50,582 nucleotides of DNA, taken from a virus. The notes beneath the pieces were generated by a model, which ran no database searches, was not told the DNA's origin, and saw only the letters and a list, made by a program, of their open reading frames with translations. How positions within the stretch are numbered: the first letter of the stretch is position 1; each line of letters opens with the position of its first letter. Below, in pieces: positions 26,894-34,346 of the stretch. Location: the IMG/VR virus record IMGVR_UViG_3300027734_000105, positions 1-50,582 of that record, one strand, 5' to 3'. The position numbers and the translations under genes are program-made.

Positions 26894-28759
26894 TTAACAC
26901 TCACCGTAGCTGTTTGCGTACTTCGCTTCACAAGACACGGGTAAACCCCTAGCCCAATCGGGGGGCACAGACATGCACTCGACGATGTATGCCATCGCGC
27001 TATCTAGTTCCTCCTCAGGAACCACGCACACCGCCGCGTCATGGACTGTCAGCGCCACGCGATAGCGTTGATTTATCTTGAGCATCTGCTCCCCCACGAC
27101 GATGCGCGCCAAGGCTTGCACCACGTTCTCAACCAGTGCGCCGCCCCATATGGAGACCTTGCCCTTGCGTGAGGTGTAGGCGTAGCCTGACTTCGGCCCT
27201 GTGGTGTCCAGCTTCAAGTCGGGGTAGCGGATGTACAGGCCGTTAGGCAGTTGGATGCCCTCCTTGACAACCTTGAGGCACTTGTGTTCGCCGTATGTGT
27301 AGGGCTCTGTGTCGCCCCAGTTGGCTAAGTCTTTCAACACCGCATCGCCATCTTTCCATAGTTGTATAACTTTGTCGTTGGTGGTGCGGTAGGTATCAAC
27401 ATAGCTTTTTGCTTCGTCTTCGGTAACCACTGCTCCCGGTGGTGTTGTCTTCAGCGTGTGCTGTAACTTTAATTTCCCAGTGCCGTAGCCAAGACCGAGG
27501 ATGCAAGTCTTACCCACGAAACGCTCAACAGGGTTGGCTTTGGAGATGGGACGGTCATATATCTTGGATGCAAACACAGAGTACACATCCTCACCATCGG
27601 CAAACTGCTTCACCACATCGTTCTGCCCAGCCAGCCACACAAGCACCCTTGCCTCAATCTGAGAAGAGTCACAGTTGATGACCACATGACCATCGGGCGG
27701 AATGACTGCGTTCTTCAACGCCTTCTTCTTTTTATCTCTTGACGGAAGGTTTTGGAAGTTCACCTTGTCGGAGCCAGCCCACCGGCCTGTGTGAGCACCA
27801 TAATATTTGAGGGGAATCGGTAGACGCCCTTTGTTGCGCTTGCCAACGTCTATGAATCTCTCAATGCGTGACTCTTCGATGGTGGACTTTGTGCCAAGGC
27901 GCACAGCGCATAGCTGTTGAACAGTCGGGTCTTCATGCTCAAGCAGCTTTAGAAACTCCTCGTCGTTCTTCGCCAACGCATAGGTCTCCTTGCCTGTGGT
28001 CTTACTAATCTTCATGGGTGCAGGGATGCCCCCCGCTTCCAGTAGCACTGCAAACTGCTTGTTGCTTGCCAGCTTCTTGCGAACGCTCTCAGCATCGTTG
28101 CAACCCAACGCGCCCATCAAGCCTTCCAACAACGCCAGCTTCTCCTCTTTCAGTTCGATAGCGCGGTCTTGCAGCAACGCATCGTCAACCATGAACACCG
28201 GATGCGTAAACATCCTCAGCGTCATATCGATAAGGCCCAACTCATCGTCAGGGAACGCGCTCGACAAACCTAGCCATAACTTGTAAGTTAACTCCACGTC
28301 ATTGATACAGTAGTCGCCGTATGTAGCGAGTTCTTCTTTGGTGAAGTCCTCTCTGCGTTTGCCCTCGGCTTTGAGCACCTCATCGCCTTTTTTGCCAATG
28401 CCATAGCGCGCACTAAGTGATGCCAGTGACCCACCTACGTCCACGCCGTGAAGTGCCCGCGCCATGCAAAGTGTGTCGAGCATGAACATAGGGGTAACAC
28501 CAAAGTGCCAGCTAAGAATGCATCCATCGAACAAGGTGTTGTGGCACAGCAGGGCATTAGTGTCCCACGGGAGCGTGGACAGATAGTTATGAATCTCATC
28601 CTTAGTCCCTGAGAACCAAGTAGATGGTGCATCGTCTATCTTCACGCCCACGCCTATTACCTCAAAGCGTCTGTCGCGCACATACTCCTCGGTGGTTTGA
28701 GTCTTGAACCCCAACCCCTTGGTGTAGTAGGTTTCAAAATCAAGCGTGATGATGCTCAT
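26894..28759 (-). CDS. Family A DNA polymerase with 3'-5' exonuclease domain
   Basis: A 621-aa replicative polymerase of T7/Pol I type. The exonuclease domain has DxE (D7, E9 in LDFETYY), HN-x3-D (N74, D78) and Y-x3-D (Y150, D154). The polymerase domain has motif A with D364 in CDSSQIEARV, motif B R413...K417...Y425-G-T-G, and motif C VHDAAV with H573-D574. The residue after the catalytic Asp is Ala575, where Pol I and T7 have Glu. Length is close to that of compact phage polymerases and below T7 gp5 (about 700 aa). The start overlaps the upstream stop (ATGA). With the primase-helicase and SSB-like protein it completes a phage-encoded replisome. Confidence 0.95.
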   Translation of the reverse strand: MSIITLDFETYYTKGLGFKTQTTEEYVRDRRFEVIGVGVKIDDAPSTWFSGTKDEIHNYLSTLPWDTNALLCHNTLFDGCILSWHFGVTPMFMLDTLCMARALHGVDVGGSLASLSARYGIGKKGDEVLKAEGKRREDFTKEELATYGDYCINDVELTYKLWLGLSSAFPDDELGLIDMTLRMFTHPVFMVDDALLQDRAIELKEEKLALLEGLMGALGCNDAESVRKKLASNKQFAVLLEAGGIPAPMKISKTTGKETYALAKNDEEFLKLLEHEDPTVQQLCAVRLGTKSTIEESRIERFIDVGKRNKGRLPIPLKYYGAHTGRWAGSDKVNFQNLPSRDKKKKALKNAVIPPDGHVVINCDSSQIEARVLVWLAGQNDVVKQFADGEDVYSVFASKIYDRPISKANPVERFVGKTCILGLGYGTGKLKLQHTLKTTPPGAVVTEDEAKSYVDTYRTTNDKVIQLWKDGDAVLKDLANWGDTEPYTYGEHKCLKVVKEGIQLPNGLYIRYPDLKLDTTGPKSGYAYTSRKGKVSIWGGALVENVVQALARIVVGEQMLKINQRYRVALTVHDAAVCVVPEEELDSAMAYIVECMSVPPDWARGLPVSCEAKYANSYGEC

Positions 28760-29205
28760 AATCCAAAGAGGCGAGTGTTACCAAGCGAACCTGCGCTGTT
28801 CAGCATGCCCCGCTGTTCGGAATAAAGCCGTTGTTGAAGCGCGGCGTTGTAAGCCTCTTGTTGCATTGCAGCGTTGGCTTGTTTCGCGGCAAGCTGTGGG
28901 GTGTTTACTAGCTGTCCATACATGGCTTTGGGGTCTGTCGCACCAAAGGCTTGTCTTACTTGCGCAGTGCTGTATGTCGCTATCCGTGACTTACCATCAT
29001 CTTCCTCGCCCGCGAGTCGCTTGAGTACCGCCTCGTTGAATAGGTCACGCATCATCTCGTTACGGGCGGCTTTGTACGCTTCCCATTCATCTAAGGTGAA
29101 GTTGTCTCTGAAATCTTCTATCAGCGTATCCCACTTGCATTGCTTAACAAATTCCTCGGGGTGGTCTTTCATTCGCGCTATCAGTATCTCTAGTCCTGTG
29201 AGCAT
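28756..29205 (-). CDS. Helical phage protein coupled to DNA polymerase
   Basis: A 149-aa protein with an N-terminal charged helical region (about 1-70) and a Gln/Ala/Asn-rich C-terminus (about 85-149) ending NTRLFGL. No known family. Shine-Dalgarno AAGGA precedes the ATG, and its stop is fused to the polymerase start (ATGA), so the two proteins should be made in related amounts. It is the first gene after a strong terminator at 29240-29264, so either read-through or an undetected promoter supplies its transcription. Confidence 0.6.
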   Translation of the reverse strand: MLTGLEILIARMKDHPEEFVKQCKWDTLIEDFRDNFTLDEWEAYKAARNEMMRDLFNEAVLKRLAGEEDDGKSRIATYSTAQVRQAFGATDPKAMYGQLVNTPQLAAKQANAAMQQEAYNAALQQRLYSEQRGMLNSAGSLGNTRLFGL

Positions 29206-29239
29206 TTCTTAATCCTTAAATAGTAAATTCAATAGATAC

Positions 29240-29264
29240 AAAAAAAGGCATGGCGAACCATGCC
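29240..29264 (-). terminator. Rho-independent terminator after the DUF3310 gene
   Basis: On the minus strand GGCATGG-TTCG-CCATGCC is followed directly by seven T. It is a perfect 7-bp stem with a UUCG-type tetraloop and U tract, lying between the DUF3310 gene and the polymerase block. Confidence 0.92.
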
Positions 29265-29274
29265 TCGTAAGGGT

Positions 29275-29853
29275 TTAGGAAAGGGACTTCAGCTTGTTGG
29301 CGTACCACACCATCTTGCCAAGGTCTTCATCTGCATCGCCCTTGAGTCCTGCTCGGCTAGAGTACTTCAAGATGTTGCCGCGCAGATAGCCACGGAACTC
29401 CTCAGGTGTCAGCTTCGCTTGGATAAAGTCGATGGTCTCTATGCCCCCTGCGGTGTAGTGCGGAGGGTGATTCACCATGTCTGCCTTAGGCTCTTCTTTC
29501 CTGACCCAACGGGCTTGCCCACCACCCATATTGATTAGTTCCAAGCCACCGACTACATCACCAAACTTAGGCTCTTCCATCGTGATGGGTAATGGTCGAT
29601 CTGCCATTGCTCTCTTCAACTCTACTGCGCGGCTAAGTTGTGACCCACGCTTGGATGGGGGCTTAGCTATACCGGTCATCTTGCGCGCCGCTGCGATAAG
29701 CAAATAAACATACTTGTTTGAGCATTTGAATTGCGCAGCAAGTGTCTTCACATCAGGCTTTTCCCCGTTGTGCAGCATTTGTCCAACCACGCGCACCTTG
29801 TCGTGCATCGCGCCCCACTTACCCTTCTTCAACTTCGGTTTAGTTACTGTCAT
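29275..29853 (-). CDS. DUF3310 (T7 gp1.7-like) protein with N-terminal HTH
   Basis: A 192-aa protein. Residues about 126-192 contain VNHPPHYTAGGIETIDFIQ and LRGNILKYSSRAG...DLGKMVWYANKL, the hallmark of DUF3310. That family includes T7 gp1.7, described as a nucleotide kinase. The N-terminal 33-58 region (DVKTLAAQFKCSNKYVYLLIA) looks like a helix-turn-helix, joined by a linker, so the protein may combine DNA binding with nucleotide metabolism. It overlaps the upstream gene by 14 bases and is followed by a strong terminator. The family call is firm. Nucleotide kinase activity is transferred from T7 and untested here. Confidence 0.8.
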   Translation of the reverse strand: MTVTKPKLKKGKWGAMHDKVRVVGQMLHNGEKPDVKTLAAQFKCSNKYVYLLIAAARKMTGIAKPPSKRGSQLSRAVELKRAMADRPLPITMEEPKFGDVVGGLELINMGGGQARWVRKEEPKADMVNHPPHYTAGGIETIDFIQAKLTPEEFRGYLRGNILKYSSRAGLKGDADEDLGKMVWYANKLKSLS

Positions 29854-30046
29854 GTGCCTTCTCCTTCTTTAGATGGCGTTTAACGGATACGATGCCAGCG
29901 GATTCTGACCTCGCTATCAGCATAGAGTCTGCTAGTTGATACGCGCGGCTAGGTATGTCTTGGTCGTAAACCCCTTTCATCAAAAGACCCACCATTGCAA
30001 GCCCCGCATGGACTTCTCGCAGTTGCTCTAAATCTTGTTCATTCAT
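29840..30046 (-). CDS. Small phage protein with AGLAM...LADSMLIAR motif
   Basis: A 68-aa protein. It shares HAGLAM-x3-L and AYQLADSMLIAR with the gene at 26465-26677, so the two are probably paralogs or members of one short phage family. The C-terminus is basic. ATGA overlap with the VRR-NUC gene and 14-base overlap with DUF3310 indicate tight coupling. Confidence 0.6.
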   Translation of the reverse strand: MNEQDLEQLREVHAGLAMVGLLMKGVYDQDIPSRAYQLADSMLIARSESAGIVSVKRHLKKEKAHDSN

Positions 30047-30348
30047 TCGGTATCCTCTACAAAAAACTCAACTAACAATTCGCGCAAGTCACCGACATTG
30101 TTCTCATCAACCACGAACGCAGTGCCGCCGTTCTTACGGATGTCGTATAGGTTTTTCTCTTGCAATGCTGTGGTCTTGCCGCCATTCGCTTTACACTCAA
30201 TACCGATGAACTGCCCGCGATAGCAAACAAGAAAGTCAGGCACACCACTACTGCCATATCCACCTGTAGCGGGCATGGCGTAGTACGCACCCAACTCCTT
30301 GAGTACCTTCTTAACTTTGTCCTTGACCCTGCGCTCAGGGGTCAGCAT
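30043..30348 (-). CDS. VRR-NUC domain nuclease
   Basis: A 101-aa stand-alone VRR-NUC nuclease. The catalytic pattern is complete: GVPDFLV (P37, D38), IGIECKANGGKT (E51, K53) and the downstream Gln in LQEKN (Q63). These single-domain enzymes are common in phages and probably cleave branched DNA intermediates (Holliday-junction-like or flaps), by analogy with FAN1/phage VRR-NUC proteins. It overlaps the upstream gene by 7 bases and the downstream gene by 4. Confidence 0.9.
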   Translation of the reverse strand: MLTPERRVKDKVKKVLKELGAYYAMPATGGYGSSGVPDFLVCYRGQFIGIECKANGGKTTALQEKNLYDIRKNGGTAFVVDENNVGDLRELLVEFFVEDTE

Positions 30349-31253
30349 GGTGTCACCACATAGGTATGGTCGTAGTGGGTCGGGCGCGTGTCGTAGAAGA
30401 ACACAGCGTCAAGTGAATCGTTGTACTCATCAACAATGGGTAGTCCACAATGCATGTGATGCTCTTTGTTCTCATAGACTGCTTTGGTCATGGTCATGAA
30501 CGCAATCAAGTTAGGGTAATCCTCTATGGACTTGTAACGCTTAAAGTCCTCAATCATCTCCGCTTTGTGTTCACCTGTATCAGTCGGAATCATCCGCATC
30601 TTGCCAATGAGATAGTCACCAAACTCGTCCACACCAATCATGTAGAAAGGATTTTGGAAAAACGCATCGGCCTTTTCATCTTTCATACGCTTGATGCTAT
30701 CAGCTTTATCACATTTGTCAAGTAAATTTTTACATTCACTTCGGTCAAGCGATAGCCCACGACTATCAATATCGCCATGCAAGTAGTAGGCAAGCAAGGC
30801 ATGAACAGAATTGCTGCTCAGGCTAACTTCCTTATTGGAATCTCCTAGCGAACGTCTCAGGTAGCGTACCGGAGCGCCAAGCATCTTCATCTTGCGGTCA
30901 ATCATGTTTCCTACTGGCGGGATGACTTTCTTAGCTTTCAGCACACCCATCAATGAGGACAGCTTTGCACTATGAATAGTCTCTTTGTCAGCCCTGTCTG
31001 AGCCGCGCTCCTTCATGTAGTAGGGCGAACGCCATGTGTATTCCAGTACACCTTCGGGGTTCTTGGTGCAGTTAGCTTTGCCTACGGCGATGCCGTATGG
31101 GTTGCACATCAACCACCCCGTGTTGGTACGCCGCGCCACGCGCAAGCCATGCTTGAATACGATCTCACGCACCAGTGGGAACGCAGGTGATTCGATCAAC
31201 TCGCGTCTGATCGTGCTGTCTTCAAAGCCATCAAGAAATAATGTCATGCTCAT
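30342..31253 (-). CDS. Uncharacterised protein of the MoxR/VWA cluster (303 aa)
   Basis: A 303-aa protein with no motif I can assign. Features seen: TGWLMCNPYGIAVGK near residue 45, a basic VGNMIDRKMKMLGAP segment, a helical SVHALLAYYLHGDID region and a His-rich C-terminus (ENKEHHMHCGLP, RPTHYDHTYVV). It shares a loose layout with the next gene upstream (IIGKTVDRKASRNLM, LDAMTLYAFGLNSDL), suggesting distant paralogy. The start overlaps the upstream stop (ATGA); a second ATG at 31247 with better GGAG spacing is possible. Its neighbours suggest it could be a substrate or adaptor of the MoxR/VWA pair; this is inference. Confidence 0.6.
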   Translation of the reverse strand: MSMTLFLDGFEDSTIRRELIESPAFPLVREIVFKHGLRVARRTNTGWLMCNPYGIAVGKANCTKNPEGVLEYTWRSPYYMKERGSDRADKETIHSAKLSSLMGVLKAKKVIPPVGNMIDRKMKMLGAPVRYLRRSLGDSNKEVSLSSNSVHALLAYYLHGDIDSRGLSLDRSECKNLLDKCDKADSIKRMKDEKADAFFQNPFYMIGVDEFGDYLIGKMRMIPTDTGEHKAEMIEDFKRYKSIEDYPNLIAFMTMTKAVYENKEHHMHCGLPIVDEYNDSLDAVFFYDTRPTHYDHTYVVTPC

Positions 31254-32227
31254 ACTCCATGTCCGTATTGTTTAACTTCAACGCCATCAACCATCAATGT
31301 GTAGCCCCACACGCTAGGCGGGTACACCTTGCCCATCTCATAGGTCACAGTCTTGAATGTGCTTGCGTTCTCCTTGTAGATTTGATGGCACAACCTAGCC
31401 TTCATAGAACTGAACACCTCAACCGCATCCTTGTGGTAATGCCATGACGATGGGTTTTTAATCCTCCATCTGAGATCACTGTTCAGACCAAACGCATAGA
31501 GAGTCATCGCATCAAGTGGCGCAGAAGACTTCATTGCCTCAGCAAGCATTAAAATTTCCTCAGGCAATTTATGTTCTATCTCCTGTTCAAGATAAATAGT
31601 CTTAGCTGTGTCCAACCATGATTCAAGGGTCATCGCCTTGCACATGGTCTCAGTTACTGTAAAGAAGTCTTTGTGGTTAGCCATCAGATTCCTAGATGCT
31701 TTCCTGTCAACCGTCTTACCGATGATGGTGATGTCCTTCGTAGGCTTCATGGTCTTGATGTCCACTCGCATCCCATGGTGTATGGGATAAAACCCGTTCC
31801 TCGCGCTGTTGAATACCATCCCACCCCTTCGTGAGTCGTTACTGAAGTACCCATAGCTTGCATCGCTAAGGAACTTACGCCCGCCTTGGGCGTAGCTATT
31901 CGCTGTGAATTCAAAGGTGTTGTCCGAACGTACAACGCCCATCTCGTGGGGCTTGTGAACCCACAGATAGTCCTGACCCCTAGTAGAGTCATGGTAGAGA
32001 TTCTTACCATTCTTCTTGTACTCAATAGCCTCCTCAGGCGTAACAGGTTGTTGAGAGTAAATCCATCCATTCATAACTCTGAAGAGAATCTCGCCGTTCT
32101 CCTCCTCAGCTAAGAAGTACTTAGTGTTCTGTCTGCGCCCCATGATGGGGAACCGATTGGTGCTGCCCCGATAGGGCTTCTCACTCAGGCTTATCCGCTT
32201 CAGTCGTGCGTAACTCAGGCTTATCAT
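31250..32227 (-). CDS. Uncharacterised protein of the MoxR/VWA cluster (325 aa)
   Basis: About 325 aa from the ATG at 32227 (MISLSYARLKRISLSEK...). This start is supported by AAGGAAG 6 bases upstream within the 15-base leader module shared with the gene at 26674. The protein is aromatic- and Tyr-rich (YGYFSND, FYPIHHGM), as in phage DNA- or nucleotide-handling proteins, but no catalytic signature is visible. It may be a distant paralog of the following gene. Coding of the upstream 91-aa gene runs 47 bases into this one, an unusually long overlap for the window. Confidence 0.6.
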   Translation of the reverse strand: MISLSYARLKRISLSEKPYRGSTNRFPIMGRRQNTKYFLAEEENGEILFRVMNGWIYSQQPVTPEEAIEYKKNGKNLYHDSTRGQDYLWVHKPHEMGVVRSDNTFEFTANSYAQGGRKFLSDASYGYFSNDSRRGGMVFNSARNGFYPIHHGMRVDIKTMKPTKDITIIGKTVDRKASRNLMANHKDFFTVTETMCKAMTLESWLDTAKTIYLEQEIEHKLPEEILMLAEAMKSSAPLDAMTLYAFGLNSDLRWRIKNPSSWHYHKDAVEVFSSMKARLCHQIYKENASTFKTVTYEMGKVYPPSVWGYTLMVDGVEVKQYGHGV

Positions 32228-32456
32228 CTTGCTTCCTTTCGTTTGTAATTTCATCTAGTGTTGACAACACATCGCGCCACAGGCGTGCTGAATGTTCTTG
32301 GTCGCGGGACTCCAGCGCATCTAGGGCGTGCATGTGGGCAAAGGCTCCGTATCGATGTAGCAACTCCTCAGCCACCTGACGCGAGAACCTCATCTTTGAT
32401 TGGGGGTGCGCCTCCCATACAACGTCCCCTCCTGCTATTGAAATCCTAATCGTCAT
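32181..32456 (-). CDS. Small phage protein overlapping both neighbours
   Basis: A 91-aa protein (MTIRISIAGGDVVWEAHPQSK...). It starts 11 bases inside the VWA gene and ends 47 bases inside the next one. A middle region with many His/Arg residues and an acidic-basic C-terminal tail are visible; no family recognised. The long 3' overlap leaves some doubt about the exact end, but the start context and compact packing favour a real gene. Confidence 0.5.
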   Translation of the reverse strand: MTIRISIAGGDVVWEAHPQSKMRFSRQVAEELLHRYGAFAHMHALDALESRDQEHSARLWRDVLSTLDEITNERKQDDKPELRTTEADKPE

Positions 32457-33750
32457 AGCTGACCATGACCTTCTTACCCGATGGGGGGTTGAACGACTTG
32501 CAATGCGTCACCATCCACAGGGTTGGACTAGAGATGTCCCACTTCACGTTGTCCTCGACATACCCGTCTGTGAACACAATCACGCAGTCCGCATTGATGC
32601 GATGCTCATTTATGTACTCACTGACACATGAGACCCTAGTTCCACCGCCGCCTTCGGGCTTGAGCATGGATGCAATGCCGGTGTAGTCACCGGAAAACTC
32701 CTGCGTCCCTGCCACCTCAGCGTCCCACCAAATGATGCGAACCTTCTCAGGTGAAGCGACCTCGCAAATTGAGACCAGTTCTGTAGCAAACTCGTTCAAT
32801 TCCTTCTCGCCAATCGAACCGGAAGTGTCAATCGCCACAATCACCTCGCCGATCGTCTCGTTGTCCATGCTTGGCAGATAGATGTCATTAGCCATGTGAC
32901 GCTTGTTCATGCGCCGCCATGTGTACTCGTCTTTACCGCGCACCGATGCAGACACGAACTCACGCAACTCATCACGCCAATCAACCTTGGGCTCCAACAT
33001 ATCGGAGATGGCTCGGGGCATCTTGCCACCCATGCGCCCTGCAAGGATGCCGCCCTCACGCAATGCTCTATCAATCTCCTCGTTCAAGTCCTTGCGTTCC
33101 TCATGGGACAGCTTGCTGATGTCGATGATGTCGTGCTCATCTGCGTTAGACAAGTCATAGGTCTTGCCGTTAACAGTCACCGACTCCCATTCGCTGTCTC
33201 CTTCAACATCGCTGTCTTGTGTCCCACCTTGGGGTGTGCCGTTACCTTGCCCGCCACCTGACCCGCCTTGCTTGTTACCCTTGCACTTAGGCTTCGCGTG
33301 TTTCTTCAGATAGTTAAACACCTCACGCATCGACCAATCGTGGAACATGGGGTCATAAACACCCCCATCCGGCAACTCGACCAAGCGTTCGTGTGAGTTA
33401 TTAACTGTTCCATCGATACAAGTGATGATGTCGTTCACCACAAAGTCAGCGGCAAGGTTTGCCATCTGACGGTTCTCCTTGAACATGGGTACGCCAAAGA
33501 TGGTCTGCTTCAGAGCAATGTGTAGGTTCTCGTGAAGTACCAACCCACGCAGTTGTGGTTCCTTAGTTATCTGCTCAATGAACTTGCGCCCGTACCGCTT
33601 GTTCACCCCATCGGTGTATGCAGTAGGACAATCGTCAATGACCGCACTCGTACCCATCAGCATCACGCCCGAGTAGAGCGCAGTCTGTGGGTGCTTGAAC
33701 ATGGTCATGTGTGCCCGCTTGATGCGGGCGGTCTGTGCGTCTCTTAACAT
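32446..33750 (-). CDS. VWA-domain protein with N-terminal metallopeptidase-like domain (DUF2201-like)
   Basis: A 434-aa protein with two parts. The N-terminal domain has HENLH at 73-77 and a downstream NLAADFVVND (D102), the HExxH plus Asp pattern of the DUF2201 putative metallopeptidase. A Gly/Ser/Gln linker (about 160-180) follows. The C-terminal VWA-like domain has a full MIDAS start, AIDTSGSIG (D308-x-S-x-S), and a later FTDGY (D395). DUF2201/VWA proteins normally pair with MoxR AAA+ ATPases, and the MoxR gene lies just upstream in this operon. Together they should act as a chaperone or remodelling machine that inserts metals or reshapes a client. The client in phage infection is unknown. 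Confidence 0.82.
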   Translation of the reverse strand: MLRDAQTARIKRAHMTMFKHPQTALYSGVMLMGTSAVIDDCPTAYTDGVNKRYGRKFIEQITKEPQLRGLVLHENLHIALKQTIFGVPMFKENRQMANLAADFVVNDIITCIDGTVNNSHERLVELPDGGVYDPMFHDWSMREVFNYLKKHAKPKCKGNKQGGSGGGQGNGTPQGGTQDSDVEGDSEWESVTVNGKTYDLSNADEHDIIDISKLSHEERKDLNEEIDRALREGGILAGRMGGKMPRAISDMLEPKVDWRDELREFVSASVRGKDEYTWRRMNKRHMANDIYLPSMDNETIGEVIVAIDTSGSIGEKELNEFATELVSICEVASPEKVRIIWWDAEVAGTQEFSGDYTGIASMLKPEGGGGTRVSCVSEYINEHRINADCVIVFTDGYVEDNVKWDISSPTLWMVTHCKSFNPPSGKKVMVSYDD

Positions 33751-34115
33751 TTCTTTATCTCCTCAGGTATATCAACTTCATCACCCAGCTTGGATGCAAC
33801 GTAGCAGCGCATGGCTGCAACGAGTGCGGTGGGGCCATCTTGAAAGTCCGTTTTATCTTCGTGGTTGGCAAACCATTTGCGTTTACCTCGGTCGTCTCCG
33901 ACCGTCACAGTCATGGGTGTTACCCCAATCTTCTCCCGCTCAATAATCGGCCCGCCTTGTGACCAGTCGGTAGAAGTTTCGTCAATCAAGAAGTCATCTT
34001 CGCCATCCCCTGATTCAATCCACACATGCGTGGCTGACATGTCAGCATCGGGATACTGTGCGCGGCACACCGCCCAATCAAGGGTGGCTCCTGTCAGTTC
34101 ATCCGTCTTCATCAT
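33744..34115 (-). CDS. DUF2591-like phage protein
   Basis: A 123-aa protein. Features that fit DUF2591 (the ninX-type phage family) are TDELTGATLDWAVCRA at the start, TDWSQGGPIIEREKIG in the middle and GPTALVAAMRCYVASKLGDE near the end. The fold and activity of the family are not known to me. It starts at ATG 34115 beside GGAG, sharing ATGA with the upstream membrane gene, and overlaps the VWA gene by 7 bases. It is probably an accessory gene carried along by the operon rather than part of the ATPase pair. Confidence 0.7.
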   Translation of the reverse strand: MMKTDELTGATLDWAVCRAQYPDADMSATHVWIESGDGEDDFLIDETSTDWSQGGPIIEREKIGVTPMTVTVGDDRGKRKWFANHEDKTDFQDGPTALVAAMRCYVASKLGDEVDIPEEIKKC

Positions 34116-34300
34116 TTAATCTCCTCAAAAATAAAAGCATTGCCATCGTCCACAAGTCGGACTTCCTTCTTGATTAACCTACGCAGATGATGGACAGTCA
34201 TGTACCTAAACATCCGCATCTCCTCACGCTTCTTAACCCATAGCATCGTCATCACGATTGCCCACGCGCCAAGGAACATCTCAGCCATACTGAATTCCAT
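34112..34300 (-). CDS. Small membrane-anchored protein
   Basis: A 62-aa protein with one N-terminal hydrophobic helix (MAEMFLGAWAIVMTMLW) followed by a basic, cytoplasmic-looking tail. A strong GGAGG lies 6 bases before the ATG. It is the first gene after the MoxR terminator. No family recognised; by position it might anchor the downstream VWA protein at the membrane (inference). Confidence 0.6.
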   Translation of the reverse strand: MEFSMAEMFLGAWAIVMTMLWVKKREEMRMFRYMTVHHLRRLIKKEVRLVDDGNAFIFEEIK

Positions 34301-34312
34301 AGAACCTCCTGA

Positions 34313-34340
34313 AAAAATAGAACCCCACCCTTCGGTGGGG
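34313..34340 (-). terminator. Terminator between MoxR gene and VWA gene block
   Basis: Minus strand CCCCACC-GAAG-GGTGGGG then TTCTATTTTTT. A strong 7-bp GC stem with GNRA-like loop and interrupted U tract directly after the MoxR stop. It would reduce but perhaps not abolish transcription into the VWA gene. Confidence 0.88.
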
Positions 34341-34346
34341 AGTTAG

